A stretch of DNA of 5,962 bases from CAWUIO01 sp963922455 (GTDB lineage: Bacteria; Bacteroidota; Bacteroidia; Cytophagales; Microscillaceae): positions 1-5,962 of the forward strand of contig CAWUIO010000201.1 in NCBI GenBank assembly GCA_963922455.1. Direction: 5' to 3'. Both the position numbers and the translations under genes were made by a program. Each line of letters starts with the position of its first letter. Position 1 is the stretch's first letter. Positions 1 to 5,411 of the stretch are shown here, piece by piece. The notes under the pieces were generated by a model. The model was not told the DNA's origin and made no database searches. It saw only the letters and a list, made by a program, of their open reading frames with translations.

Positions 1-40
1 TAATTATTTACTTGTCGCTTAACTTTTTGTCCCTTTTTTA

Positions 41-151
41 TTTGCAGGTACACTTGGCAAATGCCAAACCCGGTAAGCACGCGTTGGGCACTTACCCATC
101 AAATTTCCCCAATACGAAGGCTAAAGATCTTTTTTTTTAATTGGCAACATG
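41..151. repeat. structured ~110 bp repeat, copy 1
   Basis: This stretch aligns with 4770-4879 in the same orientation; by hand about 70 of 110 positions match with one 1-nt gap. It carries a hairpin TTGGCA/TGCCAA (54-59 with 62-67), a second hairpin GGTAAG/CTTACC (72-77 with 91-96) around a conserved ACGCGTTGG core, and a run of nine T (130-138). The last ten positions of the T-tract, ending TTTAAT (132-141), are identical in both copies. It begins about 30 nt after the stop of the minus-strand Uma2 gene, and copy 2 sits at nearly the same distance from another minus-strand stop. A role as a 3'-UTR or terminator-like element, or a non-autonomous dispersed repeat, is inference. Positions 1-40 show nothing recognisable. 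Confidence 0.6.
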
Positions 152-181
152 TACGCAAGCGGGTTTGATCCTCTTGCTCCA

Positions 182-766
182 TTACCTCAAGCGCTCCAAT
201 CGCAAGGCAAAGCCCACCAAAACCCCTTCCCCACTCAAGGTCTGCGAAAACCCTTTAAGTACCTCCGTGGCTTGCCCCGCCCGATAAATATACACTTTTT
301 CTTCCTCGGGATGTATCAACCAAGCCAAACGGCAAGCATTTATCATCCACTCTTCCATTTTCTTTTGGGCTTCAGAAAGACGGTCTGAGGGCGACATTAG
401 CTCAATCACAAAATCCGGGCATAGCGGTAAAAACCCACTTTGTTCCTGCTCAGTAAGAGATTCCCATTGTTCCAGGCGTACCCAAGCCGCATCGGGGGCT
501 TTCACCGAGGTATCGGGTAAGATAAAGCCCCCATTGGATTCTAAAACCACACCAAGACCGTGGGTTTCGTTCCACTTCATCAATTCAAAAATAACCCAGC
601 TATTTCTATAACTGGATTTTCCGCCCGTAGGACTCATAATAAGTAAGTTACCTTGTCTGGTTCGCTCAAATCGTAAAGCTTTATTTTCTTGGCAAAGGGC
701 AAAAAATTGTTGATCACTCAGACGAGCAGTGGCGGGAAATTGTATTTCCAAGCGATCTGTATTCAT
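182..766 (-). CDS. Uma2 (DUF820) family PD-(D/E)XK nuclease-like protein
   Basis: The 194-aa product has the full length usual for Uma2/DUF820 proteins, a PD-(D/E)XK-fold family annotated as restriction-endonuclease-like whose cellular role is mostly unknown. Visible family motifs are SPTGG (residues 45-49), PDAAW (91-95, candidate acidic residue D92), CPDFVIELMSPSD (116-128, candidate catalytic E122), the following helix with K135/K136, and RLAWLIHP (146-153) leading into the VYIYR strand (158-162). No signal peptide or membrane segment is seen, so it should be cytoplasmic. The ATG at 766 begins a sensible family N-terminus; the AT-rich leader has no clear Shine-Dalgarno site, as is normal in Bacteroidota. 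It lies downstream of the tRNA-Val remnant on the same strand, separated by a terminator, and outside the presumed integrated element. The family is sure; nuclease activity is not shown. Confidence 0.9.
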   Translation of the reverse strand: MNTDRLEIQFPATARLSDQQFFALCQENKALRFERTRQGNLLIMSPTGGKSSYRNSWVIFELMKWNETHGLGVVLESNGGFILPDTSVKAPDAAWVRLEQWESLTEQEQSGFLPLCPDFVIELMSPSDRLSEAQKKMEEWMINACRLAWLIHPEEEKVYIYRAGQATEVLKGFSQTLSGEGVLVGFALRLERLR

Positions 767-808
767 CTTTTTTTAATTCAATTTACAAAAAAGACAGGTT
801 AATAACAA

Positions 809-836
809 AAAAAGCAGACCTAACAGCCTGCTTTTT
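809..836 (-). terminator. rho-independent terminator after the tRNA remnant
   Basis: A perfect 9-bp stem AAAAAGCAG (809-817) / CTGCTTTTT (828-836) encloses a 10-nt loop. On the minus strand the stem ends in a run of T (807-813), ten bases beyond the 3' end of the tRNA remnant. It would have ended the tRNA transcript and insulates the Uma2 gene. The A/T-flanked symmetry means it could also work on the plus strand. Confidence 0.75.
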
Positions 837-845
837 AGTTACTTG

Positions 846-887
846 TGGACCCTGCTGGATTCAAACCAGCGACCCCCTGCTTGTAAG
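846..887 (-). pseudogene. 3' fragment of tRNA-Val(TAC), probable integration (att) site
   Basis: On the minus strand this reads as the 3' half of a tRNA. It has a CTTACAA anticodon loop (887-881, anticodon TAC for valine), 3' anticodon stem GCAGG (876-880), variable loop GGGTC, T-stem GCTGG/CCAGC (866-870 and 854-858), acceptor strand AGGGTCC (847-853) and discriminator A (846). The 5' half is absent: the five bases before the loop (TCGGG) cannot pair with GCAGG, and no D-arm or matching GGACCCT acceptor is seen upstream. The T-loop reads TTTGAAT instead of the usual TTCGAAT, a change in a near-invariant base that fits a non-functional copy. With an integrase about 140 bp away on the missing side, it is best read as the displaced tRNA 3' end left by site-specific integration. 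Confidence 0.8.
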
Positions 888-949
888 CCCGAAAATGGGA
901 GGGTTTCTGATGGTTTCTCTTTCTTTATTAACTACCTCAGGGTCAAGTA

Positions 950-977
950 TTTACAGGCAAAATCTAGCTATTATAAA
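950..977 (+). promoter_or_regulatory. possible integrase promoter
   Basis: TTTACA (950-955) and TATAAA (972-977) are separated by 16 bp and lie 54 bp upstream of the chosen integrase start. The match is to the general sigma-70 pattern; a Bacteroidota-type TAnnTTTG box is not evident, so this is weak. The stretch 888-949 holds two GGTTTCT heptamers (902-908 and 912-918) spaced exactly ten bases apart and otherwise nothing recognised. Confidence 0.3.
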
Positions 978-991
978 ACCTTTTTTCCTAT

Positions 992-1027
992 ATTTACATG
1001 CAGAATGTATGCAAATTGTATGTAAAT
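992..1027. promoter_or_regulatory. 8-bp inverted repeat at the integrase start
   Basis: ATTTACAT (992-999) and ATGTAAAT (1020-1027) form a perfect dyad with a 20-nt spacer. It sits between the possible promoter and the ATG at 1031. It could be an operator, a recombinase arm or core site, or an mRNA hairpin hiding the start. It also overlaps the alternative upstream ATG at 998, which is one reason for preferring 1031 as the start. Confidence 0.4.
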
Positions 1028-1030
1028 AAA

Positions 1031-2272
1031 ATGGACAATGTTACTACCGAAATTATTCTAGATCATAGGTATAGAAAAAAAGACGGAACCTATAGCGTCA
1101 AAATCCGGGTAACATATGAAAGAGAGCAAAAATACTACCCAATTCACATAAGCCTTAGCAAAGAAAATTGGGAAAAAGTTCAATCTCCCAAGCCCCGGAA
1201 CGAGTTTAAACAACTGCTGATTTACTTCAATAAGATTGAGCAAAAAGCAGTTGATGTCATTCAGAAGCTTGAACCTTTCAGTTTTGAAGCATTTGAAAAG
1301 AATTTTAGAAAAAAGGCCAAACACGGAGATAAGAATGTAATCCATCATTTTCAGGATTATTATGAGGAGCTTATACAAAATGAACAAGTAGGAACGGCCA
1401 CTATTTATAAAGAAGCCCTCAGCTCTCTGGGTAGGTTTTTTAAGACCAAACATCGCAATAACAAAAAGCTAAATTTCTCGAGTATCACCCCCGAATGGCT
1501 CCAAGCTTATGAAAAATGGATGACCGGAAACAACAAAAGTCTCACCTCGGTCAGCATATACACTAGATGCCTTAGAGCCATATTTAACAAGGCAATTGAT
1601 GAAGGGATTATTCCAAAAGATCATTACCCCTTCGGCAAAAGAAAATATCAGGTGCCATCCGGAAGAAATATTAAAAAGGCTTTAAGCCTCCCAGAAATTA
1701 AAGCTATTGTCAACTATAAACCGGAAAACGCAATTGAGAAGAAAGCCCGTGACTTATGGTTGTTCAGTTATTTATGCAACGGTGCCAATATAAAAGACAT
1801 AGCCCGCTTAAAGTATAAAAATATTGGCAAGAAAATGATTTTTTTTATAAGGGCTAAAACGGAAAGGATAACTAAGCATGATTTAAGGCCTGTACAAGTC
1901 CCTATCATCCCGGAGGCCCAGCGAATCATAAACCAATGGGGCAAAAAGCCCATAAGAGATGAAAAGTATGTGTTTGGAATTATTCACGCGCTAGATGATC
2001 CTGAAACGGAAAGAAAAAAAATTAAACAGGCAACCAAAATCATAAATAAGTACATGCAGCGTATTGGCGAAAAATTACAAATTGATTCTAAAATCACAAC
2101 CTACACCGCCCGCCATTCCTTCGCTACCGTTTTAAAACGCTCCGGTGCCTCCATTGAATTTATCAGCGAAAGCCTGGGACACCGGAACATCCGTACGACG
2201 GAAAACTATTTGGATAGTTTTGAAGACTCGGTAAAAGAAGAATTTCAAAAGAAACTCTTGGATTTTGATTGA
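1031..2272 (+). CDS. tyrosine recombinase / phage-type integrase (Bacteroidetes type)
   Basis: This 413-aa site-specific recombinase probably integrates and excises the element that begins next to it. The N-terminal ~90 residues form the arm-type DNA-binding region (RKKDGTYSVKIRVTY, then YYPIHISLS). A SAM-like core-binding domain follows at about 100-200, and the catalytic domain occupies about 215-405. Catalytic positions visible are K276 (RAKTER), R361 with H362 (TARHSFAT), H384 in LGHRN, and nucleophile Y393 in TTENYLDSF. The first catalytic arginine, usually in a G-x-R motif, aligns with NGANIKDI and reads N, and the usual H of HxxR is Y; Bacteroidetes recombinases often vary here, so it may still be active. 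The ATG at 1031 was preferred to 998 because the extra 11 residues lie outside the domain and overlap the dyad. It is transcribed away from the tRNA remnant, and a GC hairpin follows its stop. Confidence 0.9.
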   Translation: MDNVTTEIILDHRYRKKDGTYSVKIRVTYEREQKYYPIHISLSKENWEKVQSPKPRNEFKQLLIYFNKIEQKAVDVIQKLEPFSFEAFEKNFRKKAKHGDKNVIHHFQDYYEELIQNEQVGTATIYKEALSSLGRFFKTKHRNNKKLNFSSITPEWLQAYEKWMTGNNKSLTSVSIYTRCLRAIFNKAIDEGIIPKDHYPFGKRKYQVPSGRNIKKALSLPEIKAIVNYKPENAIEKKARDLWLFSYLCNGANIKDIARLKYKNIGKKMIFFIRAKTERITKHDLRPVQVPIIPEAQRIINQWGKKPIRDEKYVFGIIHALDDPETERKKIKQATKIINKYMQRIGEKLQIDSKITTYTARHSFATVLKRSGASIEFISESLGHRNIRTTENYLDSFEDSVKEEFQKKLLDFD

Positions 2273-2547
2273 TGCAAGTCTTACTCCCCCGGTTGATCCC
2301 GGGGGCTGGGGGGCTTAGATCTGCGGCTCGCCGCTGCGAGCGTGAGTGAGGCCTTTTCAGGGGGAATTTCCGGGAGGAAATGGCTGGAAAGTGGTGCTTT
2401 GCACCGACCACAGGGAGCCGGACGAGCCCGCAGGCGAGCCAAACACGGGCCGCGGCTAGGCCCCGGGAAGCACCTTATTTTCTCGTATGAAACCAAACTT
2501 CCAGAGGGGCATAGGGGAGCGGCCGTGAGGAGTACCGCAGCCGGGCC
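2273..2547. other. GC-rich palindrome-dense non-coding tract
   Basis: No convincing gene is present; open frames here are rich in Pro, Arg, Ser and Gly with no recognisable domain. The base composition is much more GC-rich than the flanking genes. Small hairpins include GCGGC/GCCGC (2323-2327 with 2330-2334), GGTGC/GCACC (2393-2397 with 2401-2405) and GGGCC/GGCCC (2447-2451 with 2459-2463). The motif GAGCC occurs three times within 2415-2440. Similar wording (CAGGGAGC..GG, GAGCG..AGCGAG) recurs at 4714-4760, so this is probably built from decayed copies of the same intergenic repeat family. Confidence 0.55.
2286..2305 (+). terminator. GC hairpin after the integrase stop
   Basis: CCCCCGG (2286-2292) pairs perfectly with CCGGGGG (2299-2305) around a 6-nt loop, 13 nt after the integrase stop codon. 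There is no T-run behind it, so it is at best an imperfect terminator or the start of the GC-rich repeat tract. Confidence 0.4.
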
Positions 2548-2641
2548 GGGCGCAGGTATATGCCCGGTGGAGCGCAGCCTAGCGAGCAATACCTGGCAGA
2601 TGCCGGAGACCGGAACCAGGGAGGACACGCACGGACTCCTT
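2548..2641. repeat. 94 bp direct repeat, copy 1 (left border of toxin module 1)
   Basis: This is identical to 4620-4713 except at four positions (2594, 2618, 2620, 2634), in the same orientation and exactly 2,072 bp away. It begins GGGCGCAGGTATATGCCC and ends at the CTCCTT shared by both copies. The copies differ sharply on both sides, so the repeat edges are well defined. An internal 8-bp inverted repeat is perfect in copy 2 and broken here by T2594. Together the two copies bracket the Rhs tip and its partner gene. Confidence 0.85.
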
Positions 2642-2719
2642 TGTTCCTATACACTTCTAGACCCTTCACTTACACACTTACACTGCTCAAACTCCTTGCC
2701 CTCAACTCTTTACACAGCA

Positions 2720-2756
2720 AAAACCGGAAGGCCCTATCATGCAGGTTTCCGGTTTT
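2720..2756 (-). terminator. rho-independent terminator of the toxin/immunity transcript
   Basis: A perfect 10-bp stem AAAACCGGAA (2720-2729) / TTCCGGTTTT (2747-2756) encloses a 17-nt loop and ends in a T-run on the minus strand. It lies about 120 nt beyond the minus-strand partner gene and probably ends that transcript; it could also act on the plus strand. The surrounding 2642-2873 is non-coding. Its first ~75 nt are strikingly poor in G on the plus strand, with a tandem ACTTACAC pair (2668-2683), and a small TAGCC/GGCTA hairpin lies at 2788-2801. Confidence 0.7.
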
Positions 2757-2830
2757 GAAATAAGCTCCCTTTCTTATTTGGGTTTGTTAGCCATTCGGCT
2801 AGAAAATCGGGATATTTTCTATTATAAGAA

Positions 2831-2861
2831 GCACTGAGTGGCCCTTCGTAACAATCAGTGC
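2831..2861 (-). other. hairpin just downstream of the partner gene
   Basis: GCACTGA (2831-2837) pairs perfectly with TCAGTGC (2855-2861) around a 17-nt loop, 13 nt after the minus-strand stop codon at 2874. On that strand it is followed by a T-rich but broken run, so it could be a weak terminator or 3'-end stabilising hairpin ahead of the stronger terminator. Confidence 0.35.
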
Positions 2862-2873
2862 AACGTAGGGATG

Positions 2874-3623
2874 TTACTGAGGATAAAATATTCCTGTATT
2901 TACATCTCGATAAAACAATATAGACTCTAATTTATCTTCCCCTACCTCTTCCTCTAATGGTACAAACTTGTCATCTCTTAAAGTCAGAAAACGCAAAATA
3001 AAGTCATTATTACTCTCAGTATCAAATGCGTGCTCGAATTTAATAAAGTCGAGTTGGCCGTCGTGATTAAAATCTCCAAGATTGTCAATGCAACTATATC
3101 GACTTTTCATAAGATAATATCTGATGTTTTCTGGATCAGTAATGTCAAAAATGTTGTAGAAAGCAATCATCTGCCTCGTACCTAATCTATATTCATCAGA
3201 CCCACTACCAATCGTGCAAAGAAATTCTTTATTTCCTAGTTTAAGGTGGTAAACCTTAGTAGCGTTGTAAACATCAATATTAAACCACTCTGCTTCAACG
3301 TTTTCTTTATTCAAATGATCTTCTCCTATCCAAAAAGAGCGTTGAAATTTTTCCAACAAGACAATTCCTCCTGAATTAAAGATTTGATAATATTTGAGCT
3401 GATAGGAAATTTCTTCCTCTACTTTTTGCTCGAATACATGCAAAGTAGTGTCAGGGTAAGGATCGTCATCAAGAAATTTGGTACTAAACTGCCCTTCTAT
3501 CAATTTATAATGAAGCGAAGTTTTAAATTTATTTCTGATAAATTCACAAACATTCTTGTAGGCTTGGCTATAAAGATATGTCGGACACGAAGCAAATAAC
3601 AGAAACATCAAAATTCTCAACAT
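2874..3623 (-). CDS. exported protein, candidate immunity protein for the Rhs tip
   Basis: I do not recognise a named family. The 249-aa product begins MLRILMFLLFASC, a short basic and hydrophobic signal sequence. Cleavage could be by signal peptidase I after the YLYSQA region, or FASC (10-13) could be a lipobox, so it is either periplasmic or a lipoprotein. Residues 184-192 (DFNHDGQLD) form a DxNxDGxxD calcium-loop-like motif. The rest is rich in aromatic and acidic residues with no further membrane segment. The ATG at 3623 was chosen over 3701 because it gives a proper signal peptide and starts 10 nt after the stop of the Rhs tip, whereas 3701 would overlap that gene by 68 bp. A small exported gene directly behind a toxin tip is the standard place for an immunity gene, and an exported one fits a cell-wall-degrading toxin. 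That role is inferred from position only. Confidence 0.7.
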   Translation of the reverse strand: MLRILMFLLFASCPTYLYSQAYKNVCEFIRNKFKTSLHYKLIEGQFSTKFLDDDPYPDTTLHVFEQKVEEEISYQLKYYQIFNSGGIVLLEKFQRSFWIGEDHLNKENVEAEWFNIDVYNATKVYHLKLGNKEFLCTIGSGSDEYRLGTRQMIAFYNIFDITDPENIRYYLMKSRYSCIDNLGDFNHDGQLDFIKFEHAFDTESNNDFILRFLTLRDDKFVPLEEEVGEDKLESILFYRDVNTGIFYPQ

Positions 3624-3633
3624 AATCTTTATT

Positions 3634-4554
3634 TTAATATCTTGGGGCACCCGTAGCATTAATAAATTCATTAGTTTTTCTACTAAACATAGTTTGTCCA
3701 TGTCCTGCGGTAGTTTGCCAAGTATAATTATAACTCCCTCTATCTGTGGTTGTTGGGTTTGCGCTGCTCTCTATATTATGAACGTTATGACTGGGGTCTG
3801 TAACTAAGTAGCCTTGGTTAATTTTGCTGTGGTTTTCGTAGTTTGTGCTTATATCTACCCCATCCCAGTGTGTTGCTCCATTAGTATTATCATCAACCCT
3901 ACCAAAAAAGACTTGAATAGCTGCCGCAACTGAGGTTGTCATATCATCAGTTCTATTCTCTGGTTCAGTGTTTTGAAAATCATTGTACCGCTCATTTACA
4001 TCTCGGGTCACATTCGCAATTCTCTCTGTTGTTTGTGCGTATGACTCGCTCAACTGCTCTGCATTTCTTGGATCTGCATTATGCGCCGAACGATTGTTGC
4101 TAATTGCATTGGCAATACCTATCCTTTCTTCATTACCTGCTCCAGCATTAACTTCACCGTGAACTGCCGCAGCAATCGCTTGCACTCCTGTGTTATCAAA
4201 GTATATTATATTACCCCCTTCTTCTGTAATGTATCCATTTTTATCCCGAGTCCAATAAGCCCCTACACCCACAAGAGCACCTTCTCCGTTATCTATTCCA
4301 TCTGTACCAAGATAATCACCGTCTATCGTGTAAAAATCAGTGAGGGGAGCCATCCCATCCGGATCAATAAAACGGATTGGATTATCGAAAGCATAATTGT
4401 AGGGACTATGCCTTCTCATTTCATCAGTCAGAGGATCAACTACGTGCCATCTTCCAAGCTGTGGATCATACCTACGTGCCCCATAATCCGCCCAATCCAA
4501 ATCGAACTCATCCTCTTTTTCCTTCCCATTATACTGAAACTTATGCTCCGGCAT
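3634..4554 (-). CDS. orphan Rhs C-terminal tip with SleB-like cell-wall hydrolase domain (5'-truncated)
   Basis: The 306-aa frame starts inside an Rhs-associated core domain: YNGKEKEDEFDLDWADYGAR (8-27), RRYDPQLGRWHVVDPL (27-42), YNYAFDNPIRFIDPDGM (52-68). The polymorphic tip follows. Residues 125-154 (AIAAAVHGEV, then GIANAISNNR) and 225-232 (NGATHWDG) resemble SleB/CwlJ-type peptidoglycan hydrolases, with E134 the candidate catalytic glutamate. The ATG at 4554 is not the ancestral start: the frame stays open upstream and encodes more Rhs core (VQENHYYPFGLN) up to 4619. There it meets the GC-rich repeat, with a TAG at 4651-4653 and no ATG, GTG or TTG between. It is therefore a severed tip lacking the large YD-repeat shell. 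A signal peptide is absent. It may be silent, translated from an internal start, or serve as a recombination donor. The Rhs core is sure; the hydrolase call is from motif memory. Confidence 0.8.
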   Translation of the reverse strand: MPEHKFQYNGKEKEDEFDLDWADYGARRYDPQLGRWHVVDPLTDEMRRHSPYNYAFDNPIRFIDPDGMAPLTDFYTIDGDYLGTDGIDNGEGALVGVGAYWTRDKNGYITEEGGNIIYFDNTGVQAIAAAVHGEVNAGAGNEERIGIANAISNNRSAHNADPRNAEQLSESYAQTTERIANVTRDVNERYNDFQNTEPENRTDDMTTSVAAAIQVFFGRVDDNTNGATHWDGVDISTNYENHSKINQGYLVTDPSHNVHNIESSANPTTTDRGSYNYTWQTTAGHGQTMFSRKTNEFINATGAPRY

Positions 4555-4619
4555 CCCTTTCTTCTCCAGCCCGGCGATGTTGAGTCCAAAGGGATAATAA
4601 TGGTTCTCTTGAACGATCA

Positions 4620-4713
4620 GGGCGCAGGTATATGCCCGGTGGAGCGCAGCCTAGCGAGCAATACCGGGCAGATGCCGGAGACCGGAACCGGCGAGGACAC
4701 GCACGAACTCCTT
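4620..4713. repeat. 94 bp direct repeat, copy 2 (at the truncation point of the Rhs tip)
   Basis: This is the partner of 2548-2641 with four mismatches. It contains a perfect 8-bp inverted repeat TGCCCGGT (4633-4640) / ACCGGGCA (4663-4670) and a second one GCCGG/CCGGC (4674-4678 with 4688-4692). Its left edge at 4620 is the exact point where Rhs-core coding sequence stops being recognisable. A GC-rich tail (4714-4760, with GAGCG..AGCGAG wording) continues towards the next repeat. No transposase or terminal target duplication is visible, so it is either a non-autonomous element or a recombination spacer. Confidence 0.85.
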
Positions 4714-4769
4714 ATCTCCGGCCGCGACCTCAGGGAGCGGGCGCGAGCGATAGCGAGTGGATAGATCCG

Positions 4770-4879
4770 TTTGTGTATATGCGTTACAAACGCTGGACCT
4801 GGTAAGTACGCGTTGGCCTTTACCCACAAGCCAGCCCAAAAACGCGCACTAGCTACTTATTTTTTTAATAAGGAACACG
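4770..4879. repeat. structured ~110 bp repeat, copy 2
   Basis: This is the second copy of the repeat at 41-151. It has a hairpin GCGTT/AACGC (4781-4785 with 4789-4793) near the place where copy 1 has TTGGCA/TGCCAA. The conserved hairpin GGTAA/TTACC (4801-4805 with 4820-4824) is extended by a G-T wobble where copy 1 has G-C, and the identical T-tract lies at 4860-4869. It starts 25 nt after the stop of the minus-strand gene at 4904, as copy 1 starts about 30 nt after the Uma2 stop. Confidence 0.6.
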
Positions 4880-4903
4880 AGCGACAGCAGGAGTGGGATT
4901 CAA

Positions 4904-5407
4904 CTAGAAAACTGGCATCATGTTTACGACCTTGATGTGATAAACCTTTGGACGTATCCTTTTAAGTCCCATTTTATTTAAAGTAAATGTTCCAATGGTT
5001 TCACAATCTAGAATTTTTCTAAAAATCTTATTGTCTAAATTTGTTTGTACCTCTATAAATTCAATTTCTTTTTCAATCATCTCACTAATGTCCTCTTTTC
5101 TCAGACTTAAATCCCTTCTGTAGTATTTCAGATACTTTTTGCGAAACCTAAGTAACTTTTTCAAAAGAGCTGTTATTTTCTTTCTTTTCCATTTTTTATC
5201 AATAATAAATATAGAATTAGACTTAACTCCTCCTTGATCAAAGCCAATATGTCTATATATGTCATTATGATATCGATTAGTATCGACCAAGACATAAAAT
5301 GAAAATGTAGAGTCTTTAATAAACTGAGCTTCTATTTCTTCCAAAGTTTGCGTGTATCCTGTAAAGAAGATGCCTGTAAAAATATTGATCAGAAATATGA
5401 TTTTCAT
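4904..5407 (-). CDS. exported small protein, candidate immunity protein for the HExxH tip
   Basis: I do not recognise the family. The 167-aa product starts MKIIFLINIFTGIFFTGYTQ, a typical signal peptide with likely cleavage around GYTQ and no lipobox cysteine, so it is probably periplasmic. The middle (about 75-125) is very basic (KKWKRKKITALLKKLLRFRKKYLKYYRR) and then acidic (EMIEKEIEFIE), suggesting charged helices. The ATG at 5407 was chosen over 5440 because it gives a clean signal peptide and starts 4 nt after the stop of the upstream tip, implying translational coupling. Its arrangement mirrors the gene pair at 3634/3623. An immunity function is inferred from position and size; a secreted accessory protein is the main alternative. 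Confidence 0.65.
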   Translation of the reverse strand: MKIIFLINIFTGIFFTGYTQTLEEIEAQFIKDSTFSFYVLVDTNRYHNDIYRHIGFDQGGVKSNSIFIIDKKWKRKKITALLKKLLRFRKKYLKYYRRDLSLRKEDISEMIEKEIEFIEVQTNLDNKIFRKILDCETIGTFTLNKMGLKRIRPKVYHIKVVNMMPVF

Positions 5408-5411
5408 AGGG

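Noticed and set aside
149..388. 79-codon plus-strand open frame
   Set aside because: It is antisense to the 3' part of the Uma2 gene, with low-complexity Pro/Phe-rich content.
888..960. A complete tRNA-Val whose 5' half might be displaced to 888-945
   Set aside because: The AGGGTC at 939-944 was considered as the acceptor partner, but there is no D-arm and no 5' anticodon stem, so the tRNA is not intact.
843..1025. Plus-strand open frame reading MWTLLDSNQRPPACKPE
   Set aside because: This is the well-known spurious translation of the reverse strand of a tRNA T-arm and anticodon loop; it lies over the tRNA-Val remnant.
998..1030. Upstream integrase start at ATG 998
   Set aside because: It is possible, but the 11 added residues lie outside the arm-binding domain and the codon falls inside the inverted repeat.
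2281..2758. Several overlapping open frames on both strands in the GC-rich tract
   Set aside because: They are Pro/Arg/Ser/Gly-rich translations of palindromic repeats. Similar peptides reappear at 4617-4839 only because the DNA repeat recurs.
2548..4713. CRISPR array or IS element explaining the direct repeats
   Set aside because: There are only two copies 2 kb apart with genes between them, no regular spacers, no transposase and no visible target-site duplication.
4081..4764. 227-codon plus-strand open frame
   Set aside because: It is antisense to the Rhs core and tip, runs into the GC-rich repeat and shows no domain-like sequence.
4617..4839. Minus-strand open frames of 62 and 70 codons
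   Set aside because: They span the 94 bp repeat and its GC tail. One shares the Rhs frame but is separated from it by TAG at 4651-4653 and has no Rhs-like sequence.
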